Assembly (NCBI GenBank): GCA_030625645.1
Contig: DAOUQH010000008.1
Location: forward strand, 1-32,867
Origin: Flavobacteriia bacterium
GTDB lineage: Bacteria > Bacteroidota > Bacteroidia > Flavobacteriales > Flavobacteriaceae
Direction: 5' to 3'
Length of the DNA: 32,867 nt
In this document: positions 1-7,786 of the stretch, one piece after another
Numbering within the stretch: position 1 is the stretch's first letter
How the letters are laid out: the number at the start of each line of letters is the position of its first letter
The notes under the pieces: model-generated
Database searches by the model: none
What the model was told of the DNA's origin: nothing
The model's input: the letters and a program-made list of their open reading frames with translations, nothing else
Translations under genes and position numbers: made by a program

Positions 1-389
1 CCAATATCAATTTTTTCAATAATATCTTGTTCGCTTGCATCACTTGCAACAGTTTTTTCAAAAGGATAAAGATCAACTATTACAATATCAATTTCAGGAA
101 TTTCGTATTCGTTTAATTGTGCTATATCTCCTTCATTATCTCTTCTACTTAAGATTCCACCAAACACTTTTGGATGTAAAGTTTTTACTCTTCCTCCAAG
201 TATTGAAGGATAAGAAGTTAGGTCTTCAACCGGAATGACATTAATTCCTAGATCGGTAATAAATTTTTCAGTTCCTCCTGTTGAGTAAATACTGACACCT
301 AAATCATCTAATTTTTTCACAATTGGTTCTAAGCGATCTTTATGAAATACCGAAATTAATGCTGATTTTACTTTCTTTGTTGTGTTCAT
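1..389 (-). CDS. purH: PurH, bifunctional purine biosynthesis protein (5' part only)
   Basis: This is the N-terminal part of the bifunctional enzyme that formylates AICAR and closes the ring to IMP, the last two steps of purine synthesis, in the cytoplasm. About 129 codons are present; the rest lies before the window start. The protein opens with ALISVFHKD, followed by the IMP-cyclohydrolase (MGS-like) signatures STGGT near residue 38, and GGRVKTLHPK and GGILSRR further on, then DLYPFEKT. The start is the ATG at 389, which sits just downstream of a good Bacteroidota-type promoter. The AICAR transformylase domain is not in view. No odd features are seen in the visible part. Confidence 0.95.
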   Translation of the reverse strand, partial: MNTTKKVKSALISVFHKDRLEPIVKKLDDLGVSIYSTGGTEKFITDLGINVIPVEDLTSYPSILGGRVKTLHPKVFGGILSRRDNEGDIAQLNEYEIPEIDIVIVDLYPFEKTVASDASEQDIIEKIDI

Positions 390-410
390 GGTTTTACTTT
401 GAATTTTTTG

Positions 411-440
411 CAAAATTACTAAAATGCATTAGTTTGACAA
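411..440 (-). promoter_or_regulatory. Candidate Bacteroidota sigma-A promoter of purH
   Basis: On the minus strand a TTG (438-440) is separated by 19 bases from TAATTTTG (411-418). This matches the Bacteroidota -33 TTTG / -7 TAnnTTTG pattern in sequence and spacing. Transcription would begin near 404, giving a leader of about 15 bases before the ATG at 389. No purine riboswitch or other leader structure fits in that space. Confidence 0.6.
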
Positions 441-506
441 CTCAAAAGATGACAAAAAAAGTTAATTTTAGATTAAATTTTTAGTATGAATTGTAAATGG
501 AATTAT

Positions 507-962
507 TTAAAAATATAAAGAGCTTACTTGATCACAAACAAATACCAATAATTCTTCATCAGTTTTCGAAAAAGGATTCAATTGATGAGAATCAATATCA
601 ATCTGCCCAATATTTTTTCCATCTTTAAAGATTGGAATAACAATTTCTGATTTCACATCGATTCCACAAGAAATATAGTTATCCTGCTCACTAACATCTT
701 GAACAATATATTTCTTGTTACTAAGAGCTACTTGACCACAAATTCCTTTACCAAATGGTATAATGGTATGTTCTGTTGGTTTTCCCGAAAATTGAGCAAG
801 TTTTAATTCTTCCTTTTCACCATTTTTAAAATAAAAACCTACCCAATCATAATAAGATATTTCAGTTCTTAAAATATTACAGATTTCTTTTAAATTATCC
901 TCTTTATTAGCGTTGTTGTCAATAATGCGAATAATTTCATCTTTTAATTTGCTAAATTTCAT
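507..962 (-). CDS. GAF-domain protein, free methionine-R-sulfoxide reductase-like
   Basis: This is a single GAF domain of 151 residues, the usual size of the fRMsr (YebR) family, which reduces free methionine-R-sulfoxide in the cytoplasm. Family signatures are visible: YYDWVGFY near 37-44, PFGKGICGQVA at 69-79, NYISCGID at 95-102, EIVIPIF and GQIDIDS at 119-125. Cys99 aligns with the catalytic Cys118 of E. coli YebR and Cys75 with Cys94. The position of the other YebR cysteine, Cys84, is His65 here. The gene is divergent from xrtF with 51 bases between starts. A TAATTTTG -7-like element on the minus strand at 989-996 could drive it, but the upstream element there is poor. A signalling GAF role cannot be excluded. 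Confidence 0.82.
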   Translation of the reverse strand: MKFSKLKDEIIRIIDNNANKEDNLKEICNILRTEISYYDWVGFYFKNGEKEELKLAQFSGKPTEHTIIPFGKGICGQVALSNKKYIVQDVSEQDNYISCGIDVKSEIVIPIFKDGKNIGQIDIDSHQLNPFSKTDEELLVFVCDQVSSLYF

Positions 963-1013
963 TTCTTTATGCTAAATTTGATTTTTGACAAAATTAATTA
1001 AAAAAATAATCGT

Positions 1014-1571
1014 GTGAAAAAAAATAAAACTATCATAATTTTTTTGATAAAATTTTTTGTAACCTATTTTTTTCTTTCTGGTTTGTATTCGCTTTATTTA
1101 CACGAAACTCAGGAAAAAGTTGGAGTTTTCTCATGTGCACCAATCACAAAACAAGTTGCTGAACATACTAAAGTTTTGTCAGAGCTATTAGGTTTAGATA
1201 GTCATGTAGAGCAAAGTGATGATGAACTTTCGATGAAATTTTTTATTAATAATCAGCATGTTTCAAATGTTGTTGAAGGCTGTAGCTCTATAAGTGTAAT
1301 TATTTTGTTCTTATCATTTATTATTGCCTTTTCAGGAGGTTTTAAAGAAACATTCTTTTTCGCAATATTTGGAATTATTACTATTTATCTGGTCAATCTA
1401 TTTCGAATATTCTTATTGGGCTATTGGTATTTGAAAAATCCTTATTCAAGTGAAGTTTTTCACGATTATGTTTTTCCTGCTATAATCTATGGTTATGTAT
1501 TTTTACTTTGGATTGTTTGGGTTAAGCATTTTTCAAATCATAATCAATTAAAAAATGTCAAAAGCAGTTAA
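1014..1571 (+). CDS. xrtF: XrtF, exosortase-family membrane transpeptidase
   Basis: This is a polytopic inner-membrane protein of 185 residues related to exosortases and archaeosortases, which cleave C-terminal sorting tails and move the protein to an envelope acceptor. The expected catalytic residues are present: Cys90 in VVEGCSS, Arg131 in NLFRI and His150 in FHDYVFP. Hydrophobic segments lie near 6-28, 93-107, 112-138 and 152-170. Translation starts at a GTG; no in-frame ATG lies near it. The 3' end overlaps the next gene by 17 bases, pointing to translational coupling with the XrtF-associated protein. I know of no established substrate for XrtF, and no protein in this window shows an obvious sorting tail. 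Confidence 0.9.
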   Translation: MKKNKTIIIFLIKFFVTYFFLSGLYSLYLHETQEKVGVFSCAPITKQVAEHTKVLSELLGLDSHVEQSDDELSMKFFINNQHVSNVVEGCSSISVIILFLSFIIAFSGGFKETFFFAIFGIITIYLVNLFRIFLLGYWYLKNPYSSEVFHDYVFPAIIYGYVFLLWIVWVKHFSNHNQLKNVKSS

Positions 1572-1986
1572 AATCATACTTATATTATTTTTATTCTTCT
1601 TATTAATTTTAGTGAGATTTTTTGCCGATCATTATTTGTACGATCCACTTATCAAATATTTTAATTATGATTTTTTAAGTGAATCTATTCCAGTAATTCA
1701 TGGAAGAAAATTATTGTTCAGTATGTTTTTAAGATATAGTATCAATACAATAATTTCATTGCTCATTATTTGGGTAGCCTTTGAAAATAAAAATCACTTA
1801 AGATTCTCGGTTAAATTCTATATAATAGCATTTCTATTTCTAACATTTGCTTTTTTTGTTATTTTAAAAGGAGAACTCAAACAAGGGTATTTATTAGCAT
1901 TTTATATTCGCCGATTTATTATTCATCCACTTTTTGTATTAATACTACTGCCTGCAATTTATTATAAGAGTAAAGTTGATAAATGA
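1555..1986 (+). CDS. Exosortase F system-associated membrane protein
   Basis: This small integral membrane protein has 143 residues and about four transmembrane segments (near 5-23, 58-76, 88-104 and 120-136). It is recognised mainly by its place directly after xrtF and by the motif YIRRFIIHPLF before the last helix, which fits the flavobacterial family that accompanies XrtF. Its role is unknown; a partner or stabiliser of the sortase is an inference. The ATG lies inside the xrtF 3' end, in another frame. The reading frame ends in a short basic tail, YKSKVDK. Confidence 0.85.
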   Translation: MSKAVKIILILFLFFLLILVRFFADHYLYDPLIKYFNYDFLSESIPVIHGRKLLFSMFLRYSINTIISLLIIWVAFENKNHLRFSVKFYIIAFLFLTFAFFVILKGELKQGYLLAFYIRRFIIHPLFVLILLPAIYYKSKVDK

Positions 1987-2038
1987 TTTTAACATTTTTT
2001 TAAATTTAAAGTATTGTTTTATTGTTACATTTGTTACG

Positions 2039-2461
2039 ATGGTACAATTTATACATAAAATAATCGCCTTTATTCTAGCCTTGATTGTTATTTTTTCAAG
2101 TTTATCTTTTACTGTTGAAAAACATGTTTGTGGAGGAGAAATTGTAGATGTATCTTATATTGGTAATGCTGAAAGTTGCGGTATGGAAAACGAAAATGAT
2201 TGTGATAATAATGATTTTTCTCACAAGAATTTTTCTAAAAAATCGTGTTGTGATGACATATCAGAGTATATTCAAGGAAATAATATTGAGCAACCTGCCG
2301 TTAAAAACTTAGAACTTGATAAAGTTCAATTTATTTTAGCTTTTACCTTTTCTTATATTTCTAGTTTTGGTGATAATATTAAATTCATAAATTTTAAAGA
2401 CTATTATCCACCTCTGTTTAACAGAGATATACAGGTCTTTTACCAAACTTTCCTTATTTGA
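2039..2461 (+). CDS. HYC_CC_PP family Cys-rich membrane-anchored protein
   Basis: The protein has 140 residues with an N-terminal hydrophobic segment (about 7-24) that would anchor it or direct export. The exported part carries the hallmarks of the HYC_CC_PP family: KHVCGG at 28-33 (Val replaces the usual Tyr), a Cys-Cys pair at 70-71 and YYPP at 122-125. Extra cysteines lie at 47 and 55 in an acidic stretch. The function is not established; five Cys plus nearby His suggest metal or thiol chemistry. I chose the ATG at 2039 over an in-frame ATG at 1976, because the longer start overlaps the previous gene and puts about 20 extra residues before the signal-like segment. It is followed by the copper-pump operon in the same direction. 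Confidence 0.8.
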   Translation: MVQFIHKIIAFILALIVIFSSLSFTVEKHVCGGEIVDVSYIGNAESCGMENENDCDNNDFSHKNFSKKSCCDDISEYIQGNNIEQPAVKNLELDKVQFILAFTFSYISSFGDNIKFINFKDYYPPLFNRDIQVFYQTFLI

Positions 2462-2501
2462 TTTAGTGAAAAAGAGTGACTTGATAGTCGCTTAGCTCGT
2501 T

Positions 2502-2580
2502 ATGTCGAGCGAAATGTAATATAGCAGAGATATTCTTTTATTTAATAGGTATTTCTCCACTACGCTATAATCTATTTCAT
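2502..2580. repeat. Possible degenerate flavobacterial intergenic repeat
   Basis: The stretch contains TATGTCGAGCGAAATG followed by AGCAGAGATATT and, in near-inverted orientation, AGGTATTTCTCCACTACGC. This resembles the dispersed 'gtcgagcg ... gagatttctccact' intergenic repeats seen in many flavobacterial chromosomes, and folds into an imperfect hairpin. Only one copy is in the window, so the repeat identity rests on recall. It sits between the HYC_CC_PP gene and cusA and may separate two transcripts. Confidence 0.35.
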
Positions 2581-2641
2581 TATAAAAAAGCCAGTTGAAA
2601 TAACTGCTTTTGTTTCAATAAATCATTTTAAGTATAAAAAA

Positions 2642-5600
2642 ATGCTAAATAAAATTATACGTTATTTTCTTGAAAAAAAGGTTATAACATTCACATTGTT
2701 AATCGCTTTTATATTTGCAGGAATTGTTACAGCACCATTTAATTGGAAAACTTCATTTATTGAAAGAAATCCTGTGCCTGTAGATGCAATTCCTGATATT
2801 GGTGAAAATCAGCAAATAGTTTTTACAGAATGGCAAGGGCGGTCACCTCAAGATATTGATAATCAAATAACTTACCCACTTACAACTTCCTTACTTGGTA
2901 TTCCCGGTGTAAAAACGATTCGTTCTAACTCAATATTTGGAGTTTCAAGTATCTATATCATTTTTGAGGATAATATTGATTTTTACTGGAGTAGAACCCG
3001 AATATTAGAAAAATTGAATTCACTTTCACCTGGTATTTTACCTGTGGGTGTCAAACCTACATTGGGACCTGATGCTACTGCTTTAGGACAAGTTTATTGG
3101 TATACTTTAGAAGGAAGAGATTCAAAAACTGGAAAGCCAACTGGAGGTTGGGATCCGCAAGAATTGCGTTCAATTCAGGATTTTTATATAAGATATTATT
3201 TAACCGCTACAAAAGGTGTTTCTGAAGTTGCCTCTATCGGTGGTTTTGTTAAAGAATATCAGATTGATATTGATCCGGATGCTATGAAAGCACATGGAGT
3301 TGATATAAAAAAAATCAGAAATGCAGTTAAAAATAGCAATCTTGATATAGGTGCACAAACAATTGAATTTAACAGAACCGAATATCTGGTTAGAGGACTG
3401 GGATATATTAAAAACATAAAGGATCTAGAAGAAAGTGTTATCACTGTTAATGGCACAACGCCAATTAGATTAAAAGATGTAGCCAAAATTCAATTAGGTC
3501 CGGCAACTCGTAGAGGTGGTTTAGATAAAAGTGGAGTTGAGGCAGTTGGAGGAGTTGTGGTTGCTCGTTATGGTGCAAATCCATTTGAAACTATTCAAAA
3601 TTTAAAAGAAAAAATCAAAGAAGTAGCGCAAGGATTACCAAGTAAAACCTTGGCGGATGGTACTATTTCAAAAGTTACCATCATTCCTTTTTACGATCGA
3701 TCTAACTTAATCCAAGAAACTTTAGGCACTCTAGAATCGGCACTTTCTCACGAGATTTTAATTAGTATTTTGGTTGTAATCGTATTAGTTTTAAATATAA
3801 GAGCATCTATCTTGATTTCAAGTTTATTGCCAATAGGAGTTTTAATGACTTTTATTTTGATGAAATTCTTTAAAATTGATGCCAATATTGTTGCCCTTTC
3901 TGGGATTGCGATAGCAATTGGAGTAATGGTAGATGTTGGTATCATTTTTACCGAAAATATTATCCGTCATCTTGAAATGCCTGAAAATATTTTGGCAAAA
4001 GGCAAAAAATTAGTCCATGTAATTTATACAGCAATAACCGAAGTAGCATCGGCAGTTATTACAGCTTTAGCAACAACAATTGTAAGTTTTTTACCAATTT
4101 TTGCCATGCAAGCTTCTGAAGGAAAATTATTTAAACCCTTAGCTTTTACCAAAACATTTGCTTTGATTTCAGCATTATTCATAGGAATCCTATTTATTCC
4201 GGCAATAGCTCATTTATTATTTTCAATTAGAATAAAGAAAAAGAGGGTTTCTAATATATTTAATACTCTTATAATTGGTGTAGGTTTATTTTTTTTAATT
4301 GTTTATGGAAACGTAATTTCAATTGCATTAATTGCATTTGGATTGAACAATCTTCTTTCTATAGCTAAAGAAATAAATATTGGAAAATTAGAGTTTCTAT
4401 ATTCTGATAAAATTGCAACCTACATAAATATCATTATTACAATTATGGTAGCTGTGTATTTTCTAACAATAGAATGGATGCCACTTAGCACATCAAATTC
4501 AACTTTTATAAACTTTATTTTTATAATAGTTTTAGTGGGCGTTATCTTAGGATTTTTAATGACAATAGTTCATTATTATACACAAATTCTCAGCTGGTGT
4601 TTAGATAATAAAGTTAAGTTTTTGATTTTACCAGTTATTTCCATTTTCATGGGAATAATAATCTGGTTTGGTTTTTCAACACTCTTTAGTTTTATGCCAA
4701 GTTTTTCAAAAAATAATATTGTTTGGAAGAAAGTAACTGAAACCTTCCCTGGGATTGGTAACGAATTTATGCCTGCTTTAGATGAAGGTTCATTCCTCTT
4801 GATGCCAACAACAATGCCTCATTCCGGAATAACCGAAAATACAGAAATCATTGCTAGGATTGATAAAAATTTAAACTCTATCCCAGAAGTAGCTTCTGCT
4901 GTTGGAAAATGGGGGCGAGTAAATTCAGCTTTAGACCCAGCACCAACTTCTATGTTTGAAAATACAATCAATTATATCCCTGAATTTATTTTGGATGAAG
5001 ATGGTCGCCGAATAAGATTTAAAGTTAATCAAAAAGGAGCTTTTATTTTAAAAAATAATTCAACTTATAAATATGGAGAAGATGTTTTTAAGAAGATTTT
5101 GATTAAAGAGTTGATTATAGATGAGGGTGGTCAATATTTTAGACAGTGGAGAAAACATATTAAAAATTCTGATGATATCTGGAAAGAAATTTTAAAACAC
5201 TCAAAGTTTCCAGGATTAACTTCAGCACCCAAATTACAACCTATTCAAACTCGCTTAATCATGTTGTCAACAGGTATGCGGGCACCAATGGGAATTAAAG
5301 TTTTTGGACCAACTTTAGAAGCCATCGAAAAAACAGGTTTTGAATTGGAAAAACTTTTGAAAGAAGTGCCAAGTATAGATGCTTCAACTGTTTTTGCCGA
5401 TAGAGTTGTGGGGAAACCTTATTTAGAAATCGAGCTAGACCGCCAAGCAATGTCACGTTACGGAATTACAGTAAGCGATTTGCAAGATCAATTAGCAATT
5501 GTAATTGGAGGTAAAAAATTAAGTACAACGGTAGAGGGAAGAGAACGCTATTCAGTGCGAGTTCGATATGCTCGAGAACTAAGGGATAACCCAGATGATC

Positions 5601-6451
5601 TAAATAAAATTTTAATTTTAACCCCTTTAGGTAAACAAATTTTGTTAAGTGAATTGACAACAATAAATTATGTAAAAGGCCCGCAGATGATAAGAAGTGA
5701 AAATACATTTTTAACTTCTTATGTAATTTTTGATATGAAAGAAGGCTTTGCAGAAACAAATGTTGTTAAAGAAGCTCAAAATTTTATTCAAACCAAATTA
5801 GAAAACGGAGAATTCGCTTTACCAGATGGAGTTACTTTTCAGTTTACTGGAAACTATGAAAATCAGCTAAGGGCATCAAAAAGGTTAAAGATTGTTGTTC
5901 CAATTGCTCTACTTATAATTTTCCTGATTTTGTATTTACAATTTAAAAAAATTGCACCATCATTAATGATTTTTACTGGCATTTTTGTTGCCTTTTCAGG
6001 CGGATTTATTATGCTTTGGTTATTTGATCAAAATTGGTTTTTGAATTTTAATTTGGCAGATGTTTCTATGAGAGATTTATTTCAGATTCATCCCATTAAT
6101 TTAAGTGTTGCTGTTTGGGTTGGATTTATTGCTCTTTTCGGAATCGCAACCGATGATGGAGTGATTATGGGAACTTATTTAAAGCAAGTTTTTGAAAAAG
6201 AAAAACCAAAAACAGTAGAAGATATTCGTAAATATGTTTTGTATTCAGGTAACAAAAGGGTTCGACCTGCAGTAATGACTACAGCAACAACAATTATAGC
6301 ATTAATTCCAGTGCTAACTGCAACAGGAAAAGGTTCAGATATAATGATTCCAATGGCAATTCCAATTTTTGGAGGGATGCTTTTACAAGTTATGACCATG
6401 TTTGTTGTACCGGTTTTATACAGTATTTGGGAAGAAATAAAAATAAAATAA
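2642..6451 (+). CDS. cusA: CusA/CzcA-type heavy-metal RND efflux pump, likely Cu(I)/Ag(I)
   Basis: This is the inner-membrane proton-driven subunit of a tripartite metal efflux pump, 1269 residues against about 1045 for E. coli CusA. RND features are present: an N-terminal helix, the periplasmic start VDAIPDIGENQQIVFTEW, the TM4 proton-relay region with Asp431 in MVDVGI, and a TM10 region with Asp1171-Asp1172 in IATDDGVIM. Three methionines, Met721 (LLMPTT), Met771 (TSMFEN) and Met874 (LIMLST), align with CusA Met573, Met623 and Met672, the Cu(I)/Ag(I)-binding triad. Two insertions explain the length: about 140 residues with three or four extra hydrophobic helices near 530-680, and about 54 residues between Met771 and Met874. 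It is first of a cusA-tolC-cusB set. Confidence 0.93.
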   Translation: MLNKIIRYFLEKKVITFTLLIAFIFAGIVTAPFNWKTSFIERNPVPVDAIPDIGENQQIVFTEWQGRSPQDIDNQITYPLTTSLLGIPGVKTIRSNSIFGVSSIYIIFEDNIDFYWSRTRILEKLNSLSPGILPVGVKPTLGPDATALGQVYWYTLEGRDSKTGKPTGGWDPQELRSIQDFYIRYYLTATKGVSEVASIGGFVKEYQIDIDPDAMKAHGVDIKKIRNAVKNSNLDIGAQTIEFNRTEYLVRGLGYIKNIKDLEESVITVNGTTPIRLKDVAKIQLGPATRRGGLDKSGVEAVGGVVVARYGANPFETIQNLKEKIKEVAQGLPSKTLADGTISKVTIIPFYDRSNLIQETLGTLESALSHEILISILVVIVLVLNIRASILISSLLPIGVLMTFILMKFFKIDANIVALSGIAIAIGVMVDVGIIFTENIIRHLEMPENILAKGKKLVHVIYTAITEVASAVITALATTIVSFLPIFAMQASEGKLFKPLAFTKTFALISALFIGILFIPAIAHLLFSIRIKKKRVSNIFNTLIIGVGLFFLIVYGNVISIALIAFGLNNLLSIAKEINIGKLEFLYSDKIATYINIIITIMVAVYFLTIEWMPLSTSNSTFINFIFIIVLVGVILGFLMTIVHYYTQILSWCLDNKVKFLILPVISIFMGIIIWFGFSTLFSFMPSFSKNNIVWKKVTETFPGIGNEFMPALDEGSFLLMPTTMPHSGITENTEIIARIDKNLNSIPEVASAVGKWGRVNSALDPAPTSMFENTINYIPEFILDEDGRRIRFKVNQKGAFILKNNSTYKYGEDVFKKILIKELIIDEGGQYFRQWRKHIKNSDDIWKEILKHSKFPGLTSAPKLQPIQTRLIMLSTGMRAPMGIKVFGPTLEAIEKTGFELEKLLKEVPSIDASTVFADRVVGKPYLEIELDRQAMSRYGITVSDLQDQLAIVIGGKKLSTTVEGRERYSVRVRYARELRDNPDDLNKILILTPLGKQILLSELTTINYVKGPQMIRSENTFLTSYVIFDMKEGFAETNVVKEAQNFIQTKLENGEFALPDGVTFQFTGNYENQLRASKRLKIVVPIALLIIFLILYLQFKKIAPSLMIFTGIFVAFSGGFIMLWLFDQNWFLNFNLADVSMRDLFQIHPINLSVAVWVGFIALFGIATDDGVIMGTYLKQVFEKEKPKTVEDIRKYVLYSGNKRVRPAVMTTATTIIALIPVLTATGKGSDIMIPMAIPIFGGMLLQVMTMFVVPVLYSIWEEIKIK

Positions 6452-6484
6452 TAATCGTGAGATTAAAAAATAAATGTTATAAAA

Positions 6485-7723
6485 ATGAAAAATAAAATAA
6501 TATTTCTTAATATATTTTTGATGATTTCCTTATCGGGAATTGCTCAAGAATCATTAAATACATATTTAAAAACAGCAGCTAATAATAATCCTGGATTAAA
6601 ATCAAAATTTAGTGTTTATATGGCAGCAATGGAAAAAGTTTCGCAAGTAGGTGCCTTACCAGATCCGAAATTTACTTTTGGATATTTTATCGAGCCGATA
6701 GAAACTAAGGTTGGACCTCAGAAAGCAACTTTTAGTTTAAAACAAGCCTTTCCTTGGTTTGGTTTGTTAGATGCAAAAGGTAACGTAGCTACTGATTTGG
6801 CAAATGCTAAATATGAGGTTTTTGAAAACAGTAAATCTAACTTGTATTTTGAGGTAAAAACAGTTTTTTATAACTACTATTTTATGGAAAAAGCAATTGG
6901 AATTACTAAAGATAATATGGTGATTTTACAAATTTTCAAGAATCTTTCTTTGGTTAAGATAGAAACAGGAAGCGCTTCTATTATTGATGAGCTAAGAGTT
7001 GAATTAGAAATTAATGACCTAGAAAATCAATTGGCTTTTTTAATAGATTCCAAAAACACATTACAAGTAAAGTTTAATAATTTATTAAATCAGAAGACAA
7101 ACGAGATAATCAAAATCCCGGATACTTTAGAACAAAAAGAAATAACTTTTGATAAGACAATATTGCTAGATTCAATTTACAATTCTAATCACGAATTAAA
7201 AAGTATAGATCATAAATTAAATGCTTTTATGAATTTGGAAGAAGTGGCAAAAAAAGAAGGAATGCCAAAATTTGATCTTGGGTTCAACTATATTATTGTT
7301 GGCAAAAATAAAAATTCAATAGCTTCAAATAATGGTGATGATGCATTTTTACTACCCTCCATCGGAATATCAATTCCGATTTATCGAAAAAAGTATAAGG
7401 CTATGATTAAAGAGGCTAAGTACTTGCAAGAATCGGAAATTGCTAAAAAACACAATAAAAAAAACACATTAAATACGATATATGAAAATACATTTAAAGA
7501 ATTTAGTGATAGTAGGAGGAGGGTGATTTTAAATCAGAAACAATCGGTAATTGCTAAAAAAGTACTCGATATTTTAATTACTTCATATTCTAATAACTCA
7601 AAAGATTTTGAAGAGGTTTTACGAATTGAAAAACAATTATTGAAATATAAATTAGAATACCAAAGAGCAATTGTAGATGAAAATATAGCAATTGCATTTA
7701 TAGGTTATTTACAGGGAAAATAA
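6485..7723 (+). CDS. TolC/CusC-family outer-membrane efflux protein
   Basis: This is the likely outer-membrane channel of the metal pump, 412 residues with a signal peptide ending near LSGIAQ at residue 20. The body shows TolC-family traits: NNNPGLKS near the start, GALPDPKFTFGY, SLKQAFPWFG, and long amphipathic helical stretches arranged as two halves. It lies 33 bases after cusA and 63 before the adaptor gene, in the same direction. No lipobox Cys is present, unlike E. coli CusC, so it is probably not lipidated. The fit to the copper pump comes from its position between the other two subunits. Confidence 0.88.
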   Translation: MKNKIIFLNIFLMISLSGIAQESLNTYLKTAANNNPGLKSKFSVYMAAMEKVSQVGALPDPKFTFGYFIEPIETKVGPQKATFSLKQAFPWFGLLDAKGNVATDLANAKYEVFENSKSNLYFEVKTVFYNYYFMEKAIGITKDNMVILQIFKNLSLVKIETGSASIIDELRVELEINDLENQLAFLIDSKNTLQVKFNNLLNQKTNEIIKIPDTLEQKEITFDKTILLDSIYNSNHELKSIDHKLNAFMNLEEVAKKEGMPKFDLGFNYIIVGKNKNSIASNNGDDAFLLPSIGISIPIYRKKYKAMIKEAKYLQESEIAKKHNKKNTLNTIYENTFKEFSDSRRRVILNQKQSVIAKKVLDILITSYSNNSKDFEEVLRIEKQLLKYKLEYQRAIVDENIAIAFIGYLQGK

Positions 7724-7786
7724 ATTTATTAAATTTCAAAAGGAACATAACAAAACAGAATTTATTAAAGCTTAAAGCATTTAAAA

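Noticed and set aside
1976-2038. Longer N-terminus for the HYC_CC_PP protein starting at 1976
   Set aside because: It overlaps the preceding gene and puts 21 residues before the hydrophobic signal-like segment; the ATG at 2039 gives a normal exported protein.
3259-3486. Antisense reading frames inside cusA (also at 3748-3945, 5466-5759 and 6175-6399)
   Set aside because: They are shadows of the strongly conserved cusA frame and show no protein-like features of their own.
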